Part shown: positions 32,277-38,093 of the stretch, in pieces | Layout of the letters: the number at the start of each line of letters is the position of its first letter | Position numbering within the stretch: position 1 is the first letter of the stretch | From: a virus | Length of the DNA: 41,943 nucleotides | Virus record (IMG/VR): IMGVR_UViG_3300030328_000932 | Coordinates: 1 to 41,943 of that record | Reading direction: 5' to 3' (one strand) | Program-made: the position numbers and the translations under genes | The notes under the pieces: model-generated | Told to the model about the DNA's origin: nothing | Seen by the model: the letters and a program-made list of their open reading frames with translations, nothing else | The model's database searches: none

Positions 32277-32749
32277 TAGAAAGGTACAGGTGCTTTGTCT
32301 ATGAGTTGGATAACTCTTGCTACGGGGTAGTGAATTTCTTCATCTAAGTCATTTAAAAATTTCTTTTTAAATACATCTATCAATACCTTTGCCATCTTAA
32401 TATCGTGGAGGTAGAGGAAGGGTAGTTGCCCACTCTTCCTCTCCTCTTTCCCAATGACCATCATAGAAATAAACTTTGCAAATCCCCAGTTCTTCTTGTG
32501 CTCGTATATTGCATCTTCTGTTTTTTTGTATCTGAATATCCCGTTATCCCTTACGGTATTATCGGCATAGTTGGGATGCTCATTCCTGTCTATCTCATAC
32601 TCTGGTTTGAATACGTCTGCCACATACCTACCGAACTTTACGTTCTCAGACAATTCCATACCTACTATATGAGCCGTGTATCTTCCAACAGGAACTGACT
32701 TGCCGAAATCAAACGGATCATCAGGGTAAAATGCATCTCCTATTTCCAT
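32276..32749 (-). CDS. hypothetical protein in recombination cluster, 157 aa
   Basis: N-terminus MEIGDAFYPDDPFDFGKSVP, then VGRYTAHIVGMELSENVKFG, a strand-rich domain, and a helical C-terminus (IKMAKVLIDVFKKKFLNDLD). The layout (G-x-Y-x-x-x-I strand start, long polar region, helices) resembles DUF669/single-strand-binding-like phage proteins, by appearance only. It is located between a Cas4-like nuclease operon and a PD-(D/E)XK gene, so a DNA-recombination role is inferred. Confidence 0.55.
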   Translation of the reverse strand: MEIGDAFYPDDPFDFGKSVPVGRYTAHIVGMELSENVKFGRYVADVFKPEYEIDRNEHPNYADNTVRDNGIFRYKKTEDAIYEHKKNWGFAKFISMMVIGKEERKSGQLPFLYLHDIKMAKVLIDVFKKKFLNDLDEEIHYPVARVIQLIDKAPVPF

Positions 32750-32758
32750 GTTGGTTTA

Positions 32759-33157
32759 CTACATTGCCTCTATCTTAGAAAGGCAAGCCTCTAGGTTTTC
32801 AAGAGTAATGTTGCCATTCTTTAACTGATACAGTACTTTGTTCTTATTCTTTGCACCTAAATTCCTCACAGCATCTGTAATTTTTTTAGTGACATACTCT
32901 TCGTCAGTTTCTTTAATGACTGTACCATTGAACTTATCCTTGACTTCTTCTACCAGTTCTTTATCTGTCATAGCTTTCTTCTTATCTAGCATACCTTTAA
33001 TGCCATCATAGCCATGTATAATAAACTGCACCCACTTCTCCATTGACTTCATATTGTCAGGCGTAAGTTCTTGTCCTTTCTCAATGAAGGCCACTGCGAC
33101 ACCGTGTCGTATCTTGCCTTCTGTTATTTTATCCCAATCGGGTTGTTTGTCGCTCAT
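32759..33157 (-). CDS. hypothetical protein after Cas4-like nuclease, about 132 aa
   Basis: The start MSDKQPDWDKITEGKIRHGV (ATG at 33155-33157) is chosen over a longer frame because it is preceded by AAGGAG and its ATG overlaps the stop of the nuclease gene as ATGA. It is helical: VAFIEKGQELTPDNMKSMEK, WVQFIIHGYDGIKGML, then KNKVLYQLKNGNITLENLEA. No family is recognised. Its tight coupling to the Cas4-like gene suggests a partner, perhaps an annealase or nuclease accessory. Confidence 0.6.
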   Translation of the reverse strand: MSDKQPDWDKITEGKIRHGVAVAFIEKGQELTPDNMKSMEKWVQFIIHGYDGIKGMLDKKKAMTDKELVEEVKDKFNGTVIKETDEEYVTKKITDAVRNLGAKNKNKVLYQLKNGNITLENLEACLSKIEAM

Positions 33158-33882
33158 AGATCGACTCCTTTCTCTTTGTATCCACCACCGCATATTTCAT
33201 AGAAGTTGCAATATTTAGGGTTGCACTCCCACTTATATACAGGAGCTACACCTAGCTCAATAGGTGGATTACCTGTTTCAAAATTCTTGTTAACATGATG
33301 CCAGTATTCTTTCGCTTTCTGCACGTACGATGTTGGCACTACTTTTTCTTTCATCATTGAATTATCTTTATTGTAATATAGTAACGACAGTTTTTTTAAT
33401 TTGTTCCCAGTATGTTCCTCAACCCACCAACCGTATGTACCTAACTGTATGTTATAGTTCACAGAAGGGTTGGGGTCTGGGTTACGACCAAACAATCCTT
33501 TCCACTTCCAAGCATTGCACGTTTTAATATCATATAACGCATCATCCTCAATAATCATTACATCTAAGAAGCCACGTACATTTACCTCTGGTAATTGTAT
33601 CTCACGTTCTATCATTATTTGAGAACCGTTGATTCTTGCATAGTCCATTAATGCTTCTTGTATATCTCCATGTACTAAGTCTCCAAGCCGAAACAATCTC
33701 ATGGTTTTATCATCTATTATTTTTGGCTCCACATCTGCTACATGTTGAAAATAATGTTTCCTCATGCACATTCCCGCTGAAGAAGCGTGAAACCATTCTT
33801 CCTTGCCTTGATATCTTTTTTTCTGGTGAAGGTCATTGCCCTTTCGCAACCAGTCTTCGTATATCTTTTGTATGTCTAACAT
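33154..33882 (-). CDS. Cas4/RecB-like nuclease with Fe-S cysteines
   Basis: 242-aa PD-(D/E)XK exonuclease. Motifs are FHASSAGMCMRKHYF (C39), GDLVHGDIQEAL (H71), GFLDVMI (D107), ALYDIKTC (D118-x-K120) and YNIQLGTYG (Q146). A C-terminal cysteine set follows in WECNPKYCNFYEICGGG (C220, C225, C231). One N-terminal plus three C-terminal cysteines match the 4Fe-4S arrangement of Cas4 and AddB-type nucleases. No cas genes or CRISPR array are nearby, so it is a phage recombination or host-DNA-degradation nuclease rather than part of CRISPR. Confidence 0.8.
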   Translation of the reverse strand: MLDIQKIYEDWLRKGNDLHQKKRYQGKEEWFHASSAGMCMRKHYFQHVADVEPKIIDDKTMRLFRLGDLVHGDIQEALMDYARINGSQIMIEREIQLPEVNVRGFLDVMIIEDDALYDIKTCNAWKWKGLFGRNPDPNPSVNYNIQLGTYGWWVEEHTGNKLKKLSLLYYNKDNSMMKEKVVPTSYVQKAKEYWHHVNKNFETGNPPIELGVAPVYKWECNPKYCNFYEICGGGYKEKGVDL

Positions 33883-33906
33883 AATTTGTCCTTTGGTATA
33901 TAGGGG

Positions 33907-33986
33907 CAGGGCAGGCCCTTTGAGATGTGTAGTTGCGGAGTGGATCGGAAAATTCGTTGGAGCAAAAACCGATCCTGCCTGCCCTG
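33907..33986 (-). other. structured intergenic RNA element
   Basis: CAGGGCAGG (33907-33915) pairs with CCTGCCCTG (33978-33986), and inside it GGATCGG (33942-33948) pairs with CCGATCC (33969-33975). The element lies between leftward genes at 33999-34187 and 33154-33882, just upstream of the nuclease start. It could be a terminator, attenuator or small RNA. I tested it as a tRNA and it does not fit. Confidence 0.45.
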
Positions 33987-33998
33987 TAATAATTTCAT

Positions 33999-34187
33999 TT
34001 AGTCTTTTGTCTCCAATATAGACTCTTTATCTGCAAAGAAGTTAATCTCTATAACAGCACCTTCATCTGTCTTTGCATATATAGTCTTAACGTAATTCTT
34101 GCCATTTCTAATAGCCGATGTCTCAGTAGACAAAGACTTAACGTTATGTACGTTAACCTCTTGATAATTCCCTAGTGTTGACTGCAT
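33999..34187 (-). CDS. small hypothetical protein, 62 aa
   Basis: Start MQSTLGNYQEVNVHNVKSLS (ATG at 34185-34187) is preferred over a longer frame, because an AGGAGAGGACA ribosome binding site is directly upstream. Beta-rich sequence follows: NYVKTIYAKTDEGAVIEINF. It overlaps the end of the upstream gene by 35 bp. No family is recognised. Confidence 0.6.
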   Translation of the reverse strand: MQSTLGNYQEVNVHNVKSLSTETSAIRNGKNYVKTIYAKTDEGAVIEINFFADKESILETKD

Positions 34188-34392
34188 TGTCCTCTCCTTG
34201 TATTGTTTGTGCCCATCTATCAAGTGCATTGTATTCAGATGACTCTGCTTTCTGCACGAGCTCTAGGGCTTTTCTTAGACCAGTAATCTCAGCAAAATAA
34301 TAATCGTTTGATGGATTATCGTCCCACTGCTTCTCCACATTAGTGATCTCCTTAGCTAGTTGATATTTCAGTTTACTTAATACTGTAAACAC
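34153..34392 (-). CDS. small helical protein, 79 aa
   Basis: MFTVLSKLKYQLAKEITNVE, then GLRKALELVQKAESSEYNAL, a helical protein with no recognised family. AAGGAG precedes the ATG. It follows the HNH gene, is on the same strand and overlaps the next gene. Confidence 0.6.
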   Translation of the reverse strand: MFTVLSKLKYQLAKEITNVEKQWDDNPSNDYYFAEITGLRKALELVQKAESSEYNALDRWAQTIQGEDNAVNTRELSRG

Positions 34393-34416
34393 TGTCTTCT
34401 CCTTTTTGTTGTTCTA

Positions 34417-34935
34417 TTATGTAACGCATCGTTTTCTATTTTGTTCCCGTTTTTTATTATATTCCTTCACTATATCTTCTATGTGCTTCATATATCCAAA
34501 TTGCTTATGGGTCTTTAGGTGATGACAGTTACGACATCTAATCTTACACTTCTGTATTTCTTTTTCTATGGTTTCCCATTTGTATCCAGTTCTCACAAGA
34601 TGACCGACTCCCTCCGTTGGCCTAAGCTTTCCTCTCTTTTTATTTCCCTTAACGTGATCGAACTCCAGAAGTCGATGATCGTTCTCACCACAATCTACAC
34701 AGCCATAAATAAAGTACTCCATAAATATTCTTTTGTAGTTTTCTTTTACTACACGAGCTTTTCTTTCTTTGACTTGCTGTATCCTATGCTCCCTGCGAGA
34801 TTCATACCAAGTATCATTGTGATATTTCTTTTGACAAATCTTACATAAGTATTGTCTACCATCGGGCTTGGCACGATTGATATAAAACTCCTTACGGGGT
34901 TTGTCTTCTTTACATTTAGCACATCTCTTCAACAT
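34417..34935 (-). CDS. HNH endonuclease with zinc ribbons
   Basis: 172 aa. The N-terminal knuckles C5/C8 and C31/C34 (CAKC, CKIC) form a zinc finger. The nuclease core has YGCVDCGENDHRLLEFDHV (C79, C82, D93-H94) and CKIRCRNCHHLKTH (C134, C137, H138). This is the free-standing HNH homing-endonuclease pattern, which often moves between phages by cutting the same site in other genomes. It has no close ribosome binding site. It sits between unrelated tiny genes, as such elements commonly do. Confidence 0.8.
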   Translation of the reverse strand: MLKRCAKCKEDKPRKEFYINRAKPDGRQYLCKICQKKYHNDTWYESRREHRIQQVKERKARVVKENYKRIFMEYFIYGCVDCGENDHRLLEFDHVKGNKKRGKLRPTEGVGHLVRTGYKWETIEKEIQKCKIRCRNCHHLKTHKQFGYMKHIEDIVKEYNKKREQNRKRCVT

Positions 34936-34958
34936 CTCAAGTTTCGATTCTTTTTAAT

Positions 34959-35153
34959 TTAGTTATTCTTAGTTTCAGATTCAATGTTTTCTTTTATCTC
35001 ATTTGTTTCATCAGGGTCTACGTCTATCTCTAAATATTTCTCATCGTCCATAACAAAGTTAATTGCATCTTCTTTCAGGATAGACTTAGCTTCCTCAACT
35101 GACTCAGCTTCTACAAATCCACTAGCTGTTATTGTCCAATGATATTCTTTCAT
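34959..35153 (-). CDS. small acidic protein, 64 aa
   Basis: MKEYHWTITASGFVEAESVE then EAKSILKEDAINFVMDDEKY and an acidic C-terminus. The short beta-alpha-beta pattern with VEAESVEEAK is common in tiny phage proteins of unknown role. Its ATG overlaps the stop of the gene upstream by one base (TAATG). Confidence 0.65.
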   Translation of the reverse strand: MKEYHWTITASGFVEAESVEEAKSILKEDAINFVMDDEKYLEIDVDPDETNEIKENIESETKNN

Positions 35154-35359
35154 TACTTACCCCCTAATCTGAATGGAAACTGCACCCACTCATTGTTTTC
35201 ATTTTTATATTTACATCCTCTTTTTTCTATGGCATACTGCATAGCTTCTTTCATTGTCCTAACTCTTGTATAGCAAGTGTATCCTAAATTCTCACTGCTG
35301 TTCCAAGTGATTTCTATTTCTCCTGTCCAATGACTTTTTTGTTTGTTAGTTAGTTTCAT
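35153..35359 (-). CDS. small hypothetical protein, 68 aa
   Basis: MKLTNKQKSHWTGEIEITWN, then YTRVRTMKEAMQYAIEKRGC. Same beta-alpha style as its neighbour. An AGGAGC ribosome binding site lies between the ATG and a GC-rich hairpin (35378-35397) that follows the upstream gene. Function unknown. Confidence 0.6.
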   Translation of the reverse strand: MKLTNKQKSHWTGEIEITWNSSENLGYTCYTRVRTMKEAMQYAIEKRGCKYKNENNEWVQFPFRLGGK

Positions 35360-35377
35360 TAGTTGCTCCTTTTTATA

Positions 35378-35397
35378 GGGGCGGGTTGCCCCGCCCC
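35378..35397 (-). terminator. GC hairpin, repeated element copy 1
   Basis: GGGGCGGG-TTGC-CCCGCCCC, an 8-bp perfect stem. The 29-bp sequence from the stem through AGTTTAGTT recurs exactly at 35866-35894. It begins right at the stop of the leftward gene at 35406-35765. No U-run follows, so it may act as a partial terminator or processing signal. Confidence 0.6.
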
Positions 35398-35405
35398 AGT
35401 TTAGT

Positions 35406-35765
35406 TTACGCTACCTCTTCCTCTAAAGGGTACTTTTCGTATTCACCCATTCTTTCAAGAACACGCTGAACTAGATACCATATCACATCAAACCTCAGGT
35501 TTCTTTCATGGCGGTCATCTAGTCTACCCTGATTACAATCCCAGTTGTATTTATTTACAGCCTTTAAAACGTTTAGCATCTCAGGTGCAGACGTTATTAA
35601 TGTAGCATTACTTTCTAGTTCCTTCTTAGATAACCCTCTGTTCATCTCGCAGATTGTTTCTGCAAAGGCTTCTTCTTCAACGTATCCATTTATCGAATAG
35701 CGATTGACTTGATCTAATTCCCATTTTCCTTTAGTTATATTTTTACTAACAGTTTGATCTTTCAT
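35406..35765 (-). CDS. phage protein with NAxLIxxAPExL motif, 119 aa
   Basis: Contains SNATLITSAPEMLNVLKAVN, the widespread phage miniprotein motif NA.LI..AP.LL..LK (function unknown). The start MKDQTVSKNITKGKWELDQV (ATG at 35763-35765) is chosen over an upstream ATG because GGAG lies 8 nt before it. An acidic, helical C-terminus follows. Promoter cassette 2 (35822-35850) lies just upstream. Confidence 0.65.
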   Translation of the reverse strand: MKDQTVSKNITKGKWELDQVNRYSINGYVEEEAFAETICEMNRGLSKKELESNATLITSAPEMLNVLKAVNKYNWDCNQGRLDDRHERNLRFDVIWYLVQRVLERMGEYEKYPLEEEVA

Positions 35766-35821
35766 TACACATCTCCTTTTTTTGTGTTTTTGTTTTGGCA
35801 TTTTTATTTGTGCCGTTTCTT

Positions 35822-35850
35822 ATTAAACGCTTAAAAATTTAAAAAGTTCC
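35822..35850 (-). promoter_or_regulatory. leftward promoter cassette 2
   Basis: Complement: TTGGAACTT (GGAACTT at 35850-35844), 16 bp, then TTTAAT (35827-35822). It drives the gene at 35406-35765 and probably the long run down to 30056. The GC hairpin copy 2 sits just upstream of it. Confidence 0.65.
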
Positions 35851-35865
35851 AAATTAATTTATAGA

Positions 35866-35885
35866 GGGGCGGGTTGCCCCGCCCC
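35866..35885 (-). terminator. GC hairpin, repeated element copy 2
   Basis: Identical stem to 35378-35397 (the 29-bp match covers 35866-35894), placed after the stop of the gene at 35898-36083 and about 15 bp before promoter cassette 2. Stop-hairpin-promoter order resembles the mobile promoter/stem-loop cassettes known in T4-type phages. Confidence 0.6.
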
Positions 35886-35897
35886 AGTTTAGTTGTT

Positions 35898-36083
35898 TTA
35901 TTTATAATTGATGCACGACTTATCTTTAGAGCTTGAAGTCCATTCATGCCCCTTGCTACATTTGTAGTCTGTCCATGTTACTTGACCACTATGTCTTCCT
36001 CTACTCCAAATAGTCTGCATAGCTGAATAACCTTTTTCTTTTTTCACGATAGTTACTCTACCATCACATCTCTGTTTTTTCAT
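35898..36083 (-). CDS. small cysteine-containing protein, 61 aa
   Basis: MKKQRCDGRVTIVKKEKGYS, then YKCSKGHEWTSSSKDKSCIN. Cysteines C6, C42 and C57 with H46 could bind zinc (CSKGHEW is a ribbon-like half site). AAGGAG precedes the ATG; promoter cassette 3 lies directly upstream. Function unknown. Confidence 0.6.
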   Translation of the reverse strand: MKKQRCDGRVTIVKKEKGYSAMQTIWSRGRHSGQVTWTDYKCSKGHEWTSSSKDKSCINYK

Positions 36084-36128
36084 AATAGCTCCTTTTTATT
36101 ATTGTTGTTTTAAGCTTCGTGCTTACTT

Positions 36129-36157
36129 ATTAAACGCACCAAGTTTCAAAAAGTTCC
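36129..36157 (-). promoter_or_regulatory. leftward promoter cassette 3
   Basis: Complement: TTTGGAACTTTTT (GGAACTT at 36157-36151), 16 bp, TTTAAT (36134-36129). It starts immediately after the stop codon of the gene at 36161-36454 and drives 35898-36083. Confidence 0.7.
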
Positions 36158-36160
36158 AAA

Positions 36161-36454
36161 TTAATTTTTCACGTCAAAGATATGGTAGACCTCAACATGC
36201 GTATTACAATCATAATTTGAGCAAGTAAAGTTAGATACAATACCTTCGCTCTGTTCGTCTTCATACATCTCTTCTATATCGTGATCGCCACCCCATATTA
36301 ACTCTGACTTACATTGCCAACAGCGGAACACTTTGCAATCGTTTTCATCCTGAGCCTTGATAACATCCTTAAGTCTCTTGATCTTCTCATCTCGCCTATC
36401 TACCATAGATTCGTATTGCAGTAGTTCTAGCTGTAACTCCTTATATTCTTTCAC
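36161..36454 (-). CDS. coiled-coil zinc-ribbon protein, 97 aa
   Basis: N-terminal helix MKEYKELQLELLQYESMVDR and coiled coil to about 35, then CWQC (C45/C48) and FTCSNYDCNTHVEVYH (C76, C81 plus His). Zinc ribbon joined to a dimerising helix. Start is GTG at 36454 overlapping the previous stop (GTGA). It is the last gene of the large miniprotein operon from promoter 4. Confidence 0.6.
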   Translation of the reverse strand: MKEYKELQLELLQYESMVDRRDEKIKRLKDVIKAQDENDCKVFRCWQCKSELIWGGDHDIEEMYEDEQSEGIVSNFTCSNYDCNTHVEVYHIFDVKN

Positions 36455-36555
36455 TTACGGAACCTCTTCTTCTTTTCACGCTTCACTTCATCTAGGGAAA
36501 CTACAAATGCTGTACATAAAAGAATCAACACCAGTAAAAGGATTAGTTCTGTCAT
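36451..36555 (-). CDS. membrane microprotein, 34 aa
   Basis: MTELILLLVLILLCTAFVVS then LDEVKREKKKRFRK: one hydrophobic span followed by a basic tail. A GGAGGGGGA ribosome binding site lies just before ATG 36555. The ATG overlaps the stop of the preceding membrane microprotein (ATGA). A longer frame to 36660 exists in the same reading frame but lacks an upstream signal. Confidence 0.65.
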   Translation of the reverse strand: MTELILLLVLILLCTAFVVSLDEVKREKKKRFRK

Positions 36556-36683
36556 TTCCCCCTCCAGTCTTGTATCGAGTAAATTACCAAAGTTACCAAA
36601 AACATACCCATTGATAGAGCTACCAAACCCATACCGAATATGAGAAAGTTTACTATCCATTCTGCTAAGTCTATCAGTATCAT
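36552..36683 (-). CDS. membrane microprotein, 43 aa
   Basis: MILIDLAEWIVNFLIFGMGL then VALSMGMFLVTLVIYSIQDW, ending RGK. One or two hydrophobic segments with no soluble domain. GGAGGACAG lies just before ATG 36683, and the ATG overlaps the previous stop. Too short for most gene callers, but signals and overlaps on both sides support it. Confidence 0.65.
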   Translation of the reverse strand: MILIDLAEWIVNFLIFGMGLVALSMGMFLVTLVIYSIQDWRGK

Positions 36684-36823
36684 CTGTCCTCCTTCAGCTT
36701 CTTAATCTCAGTTCTAATATACCATCTCATTAAGTAATGGTATATAAGATGCAGTATCGCAAGGTATACCACTATAAAAACATCAAATCCATTCTCTGAT
36801 AAAGATTGTAACCAATGTATCAT
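36680..36823 (-). CDS. membrane microprotein, 47 aa
   Basis: MIHWLQSLSENGFDVFIVVY then LAILHLIYHYLMRWYIRTEI, ending KKLKEDR. One membrane span and a basic cytoplasmic tail. GAGGAGGG lies just before ATG 36823, which shares a base with the previous stop (TAATG). It is one of three consecutive membrane microproteins. Confidence 0.65.
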   Translation of the reverse strand: MIHWLQSLSENGFDVFIVVYLAILHLIYHYLMRWYIRTEIKKLKEDR

Positions 36824-36924
36824 TATTCGCCCTCCTCGTTCCAAGTATCACAATGCTCTAAGCATTCTGTACAAATATTATAATCTGGGTACACATCTGC
36901 ACCGCAACATTCTGATCTATCCAT
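36823..36924 (-). CDS. zinc-knuckle microprotein, 33 aa
   Basis: MDRSECCGADVYPDYNICTE then CLEHCDTWNEEGE. Cysteines at C6/C7 and C18/C21/C25 form a compact zinc site of the CCGA...C..C..HC type common in phages. GGAGGAAT precedes ATG 36924. Coupled to both neighbours. Function unknown. Confidence 0.65.
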   Translation of the reverse strand: MDRSECCGADVYPDYNICTECLEHCDTWNEEGE

Positions 36925-36925
36925 A

Positions 36926-37102
36926 TTATTCCTCCACCTGCTTTGCTCTTTTATATAAGAACGCTTCTATTATTCTTATCATCAACTCTGAATTGATGTT
37001 GTGTTCACTCATTAAATGCTCTGCTTCTCGATCTACTGCTTCGTCTAACTCTGGAAACAATGTATCGCACAGCTCATCAAATAACAGATCGTTTTCGTTC
37101 AT
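36926..37102 (-). CDS. small acidic helical protein, 58 aa
   Basis: MNENDLLFDELCDTLFPELD then EAVDREAEHLMSEHNINSEL and an amphipathic C-terminus. AAGGAG lies upstream of ATG 37102. It overlaps the end of the upstream gene (37077-37430) by 26 bp. All-acidic, helical; perhaps a partner of the nearby proteins. Function unknown. Confidence 0.65.
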   Translation of the reverse strand: MNENDLLFDELCDTLFPELDEAVDREAEHLMSEHNINSELMIRIIEAFLYKRAKQVEE

Positions 37103-37430
37103 TTTTTACTTCTCCTTTTTGTTTATATGTTCTTATCATACAGACTAATAACAAAAGATAATTAATGATGTCCATAATCCTACCTTCTATACTTTCCGAG
37201 TACTCTTTACCATCTTTAAAATAGTTAAAAACACTACTTGTATGCTTCAGTAAATATACAGAAAGTACCTTCATTGGTGATAGCCCTAATGTTTTTGCTA
37301 TGTTCTCGAAGTTCCATAAAACATTTGAGTTATGATGTCCTTCTGTATACTCAATACGTTTGTCGTCTGAAAGTTTGAGAGTTTTCTTAAGGAAGTCCTC
37401 TCTCATAAATTGATATTCTTTTGAGTTCAT
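37077..37430 (-). CDS. Nmad1/DUF1599-like nucleotide-related protein
   Basis: 117 aa with KRIEYTEGHHNSNVLWNFEN, AKTLGLSPMKVLSVYLLKHT and SIEGRIMDIINYLLLL. This all-helical pattern (VLWNF..., KH..., IEDS..DI..Y..L) matches the Nmad1/DUF1599 family, which is related to MazG-like nucleotide pyrophosphohydrolases and found near nucleotide-modification genes in phages. No partner modification gene is seen here. ATG overlaps the previous stop as ATGA. The basic C-terminus (KQKGEVKNERKR) overlaps the next gene. Confidence 0.6.
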   Translation of the reverse strand: MNSKEYQFMREDFLKKTLKLSDDKRIEYTEGHHNSNVLWNFENIAKTLGLSPMKVLSVYLLKHTSSVFNYFKDGKEYSESIEGRIMDIINYLLLLVCMIRTYKQKGEVKNERKRSVI

Positions 37431-37618
37431 AAATCCCTCCTAGTTTGAAAATAATCATTTATTTCATCTCTGTATAGATTGCTTACAAGAACGGGATCAT
37501 TTATGAAACTTGATATAATTTCACAAAAGTCTTTCCTTGTTAGGTTGCAGTTGTCAATATCTAATTCAAAAAACATTATGACATCTTCCTTATCTATTAT
37601 CTTTAGTGGTAGCTTCAT
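37427..37618 (-). CDS. small hypothetical protein, 63 aa
   Basis: Start MKLPLKIIDKEDVIMFFELD (ATG at 37616-37618) is chosen because GGAG lies 6 nt upstream; a longer frame exists but overlaps another gene. Helical C-terminus (EIISSFINDPVLVSNLYRDE). The 5' end overlaps the upstream gene by 29 bp. Function unknown. Confidence 0.55.
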   Translation of the reverse strand: MKLPLKIIDKEDVIMFFELDIDNCNLTRKDFCEIISSFINDPVLVSNLYRDEINDYFQTRRDL

Positions 37619-37757
37619 ATCGCTCTCCTTTTTCTTCATTGGATACGGCATCTTTACTCCTTTCCTTATCACGCTCTAGTTTTCTTTTGATTTCTTCCAA
37701 GTATCTCTTGGCACTATCGTAACCCATGTCAGTTACCAGACCTTTTATTTTACCCAT
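37590..37757 (-). CDS. small basic helical protein, 55 aa
   Basis: MGKIKGLVTDMGYDSAKRYL then EEIKRKLERDKERSKDAVSN and a charged tail. Its ATG shares the final A of the previous stop (TAATG), with GGAG before it. It is in a frame separate from the longer reading frame that covers the same bases, so it was easy to miss. Likely a coiled-coil peptide; function unknown. Confidence 0.6.
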   Translation of the reverse strand: MGKIKGLVTDMGYDSAKRYLEEIKRKLERDKERSKDAVSNEEKGERYEATTKDNR

Positions 37758-37942
37758 TACTTCTCCTTTTTTATTTCTTCTACTTCTAACAAGTCGGCCT
37801 TCAAAAAAGCATCTGCATCAAATCCTTCGTCTGTTGGTGCTAGATCAAAATCATCGCATAATCTTTTCAATGCACTTTCCTTGTTGGATGCATCGACCTC
37901 ATAGATAAGCCACTTCTTTACTTCAAATGTATATTTTTTCAT
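37757..37942 (-). CDS. small acidic protein, 61 aa
   Basis: MKKYTFEVKKWLIYEVDASN then KESALKRLCDDFDLAPTDEG. Beta-alpha-beta start with the DASNKESALKRL pattern seen in several tiny genes here. AAGGAG precedes the ATG. First gene of the unit transcribed from promoter 4, after a 100-nt structured leader. Confidence 0.65.
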   Translation of the reverse strand: MKKYTFEVKKWLIYEVDASNKESALKRLCDDFDLAPTDEGFDADAFLKADLLEVEEIKKEK

Positions 37943-38056
37943 TATTACTCCTTTTTATTTATTGTTGATAGGCACAAGCTAAACGGTTATGTGTTTGTTT
38001 GTTAGTTTGAATAAAATTTCAAATACATTATGTCTAGCTTGTCCCTATGTTTATTA
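37943..38056 (-). promoter_or_regulatory. structured 5' leader of the miniprotein operon
   Basis: Between promoter 4 and the first ATG. ACAAGCTA (37974-37981) pairs perfectly with TAGCTTGT (38035-38042), and TTTGAA (38006-38011) pairs with TTCAAA (38018-38023) inside. The long leader and nested stems suggest RNA-based regulation. No riboswitch family is recognised. Confidence 0.45.
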
Positions 38057-38085
38057 GTTATACGAGGTTAGTTCGTATAAGTTCC
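38057..38085 (-). promoter_or_regulatory. leftward promoter cassette 4 with operator-like dyad
   Basis: Complement: TTGGAACTT (GGAACTT at 38085-38079), 16 bp, TATAAC (38062-38057). The spacer and both box edges form a perfect inverted repeat TTATACGA-GGTTAGT-TCGTATAA (38058-38080), a likely repressor or activator site. It starts just after the stop of the HNH gene. Confidence 0.7.
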
Positions 38086-38093
38086 AATTTATT

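Noticed and set aside
33907-33986. tRNA gene
   Set aside because: Acceptor-like stem is present but there is no T-arm or TTC loop on either strand.
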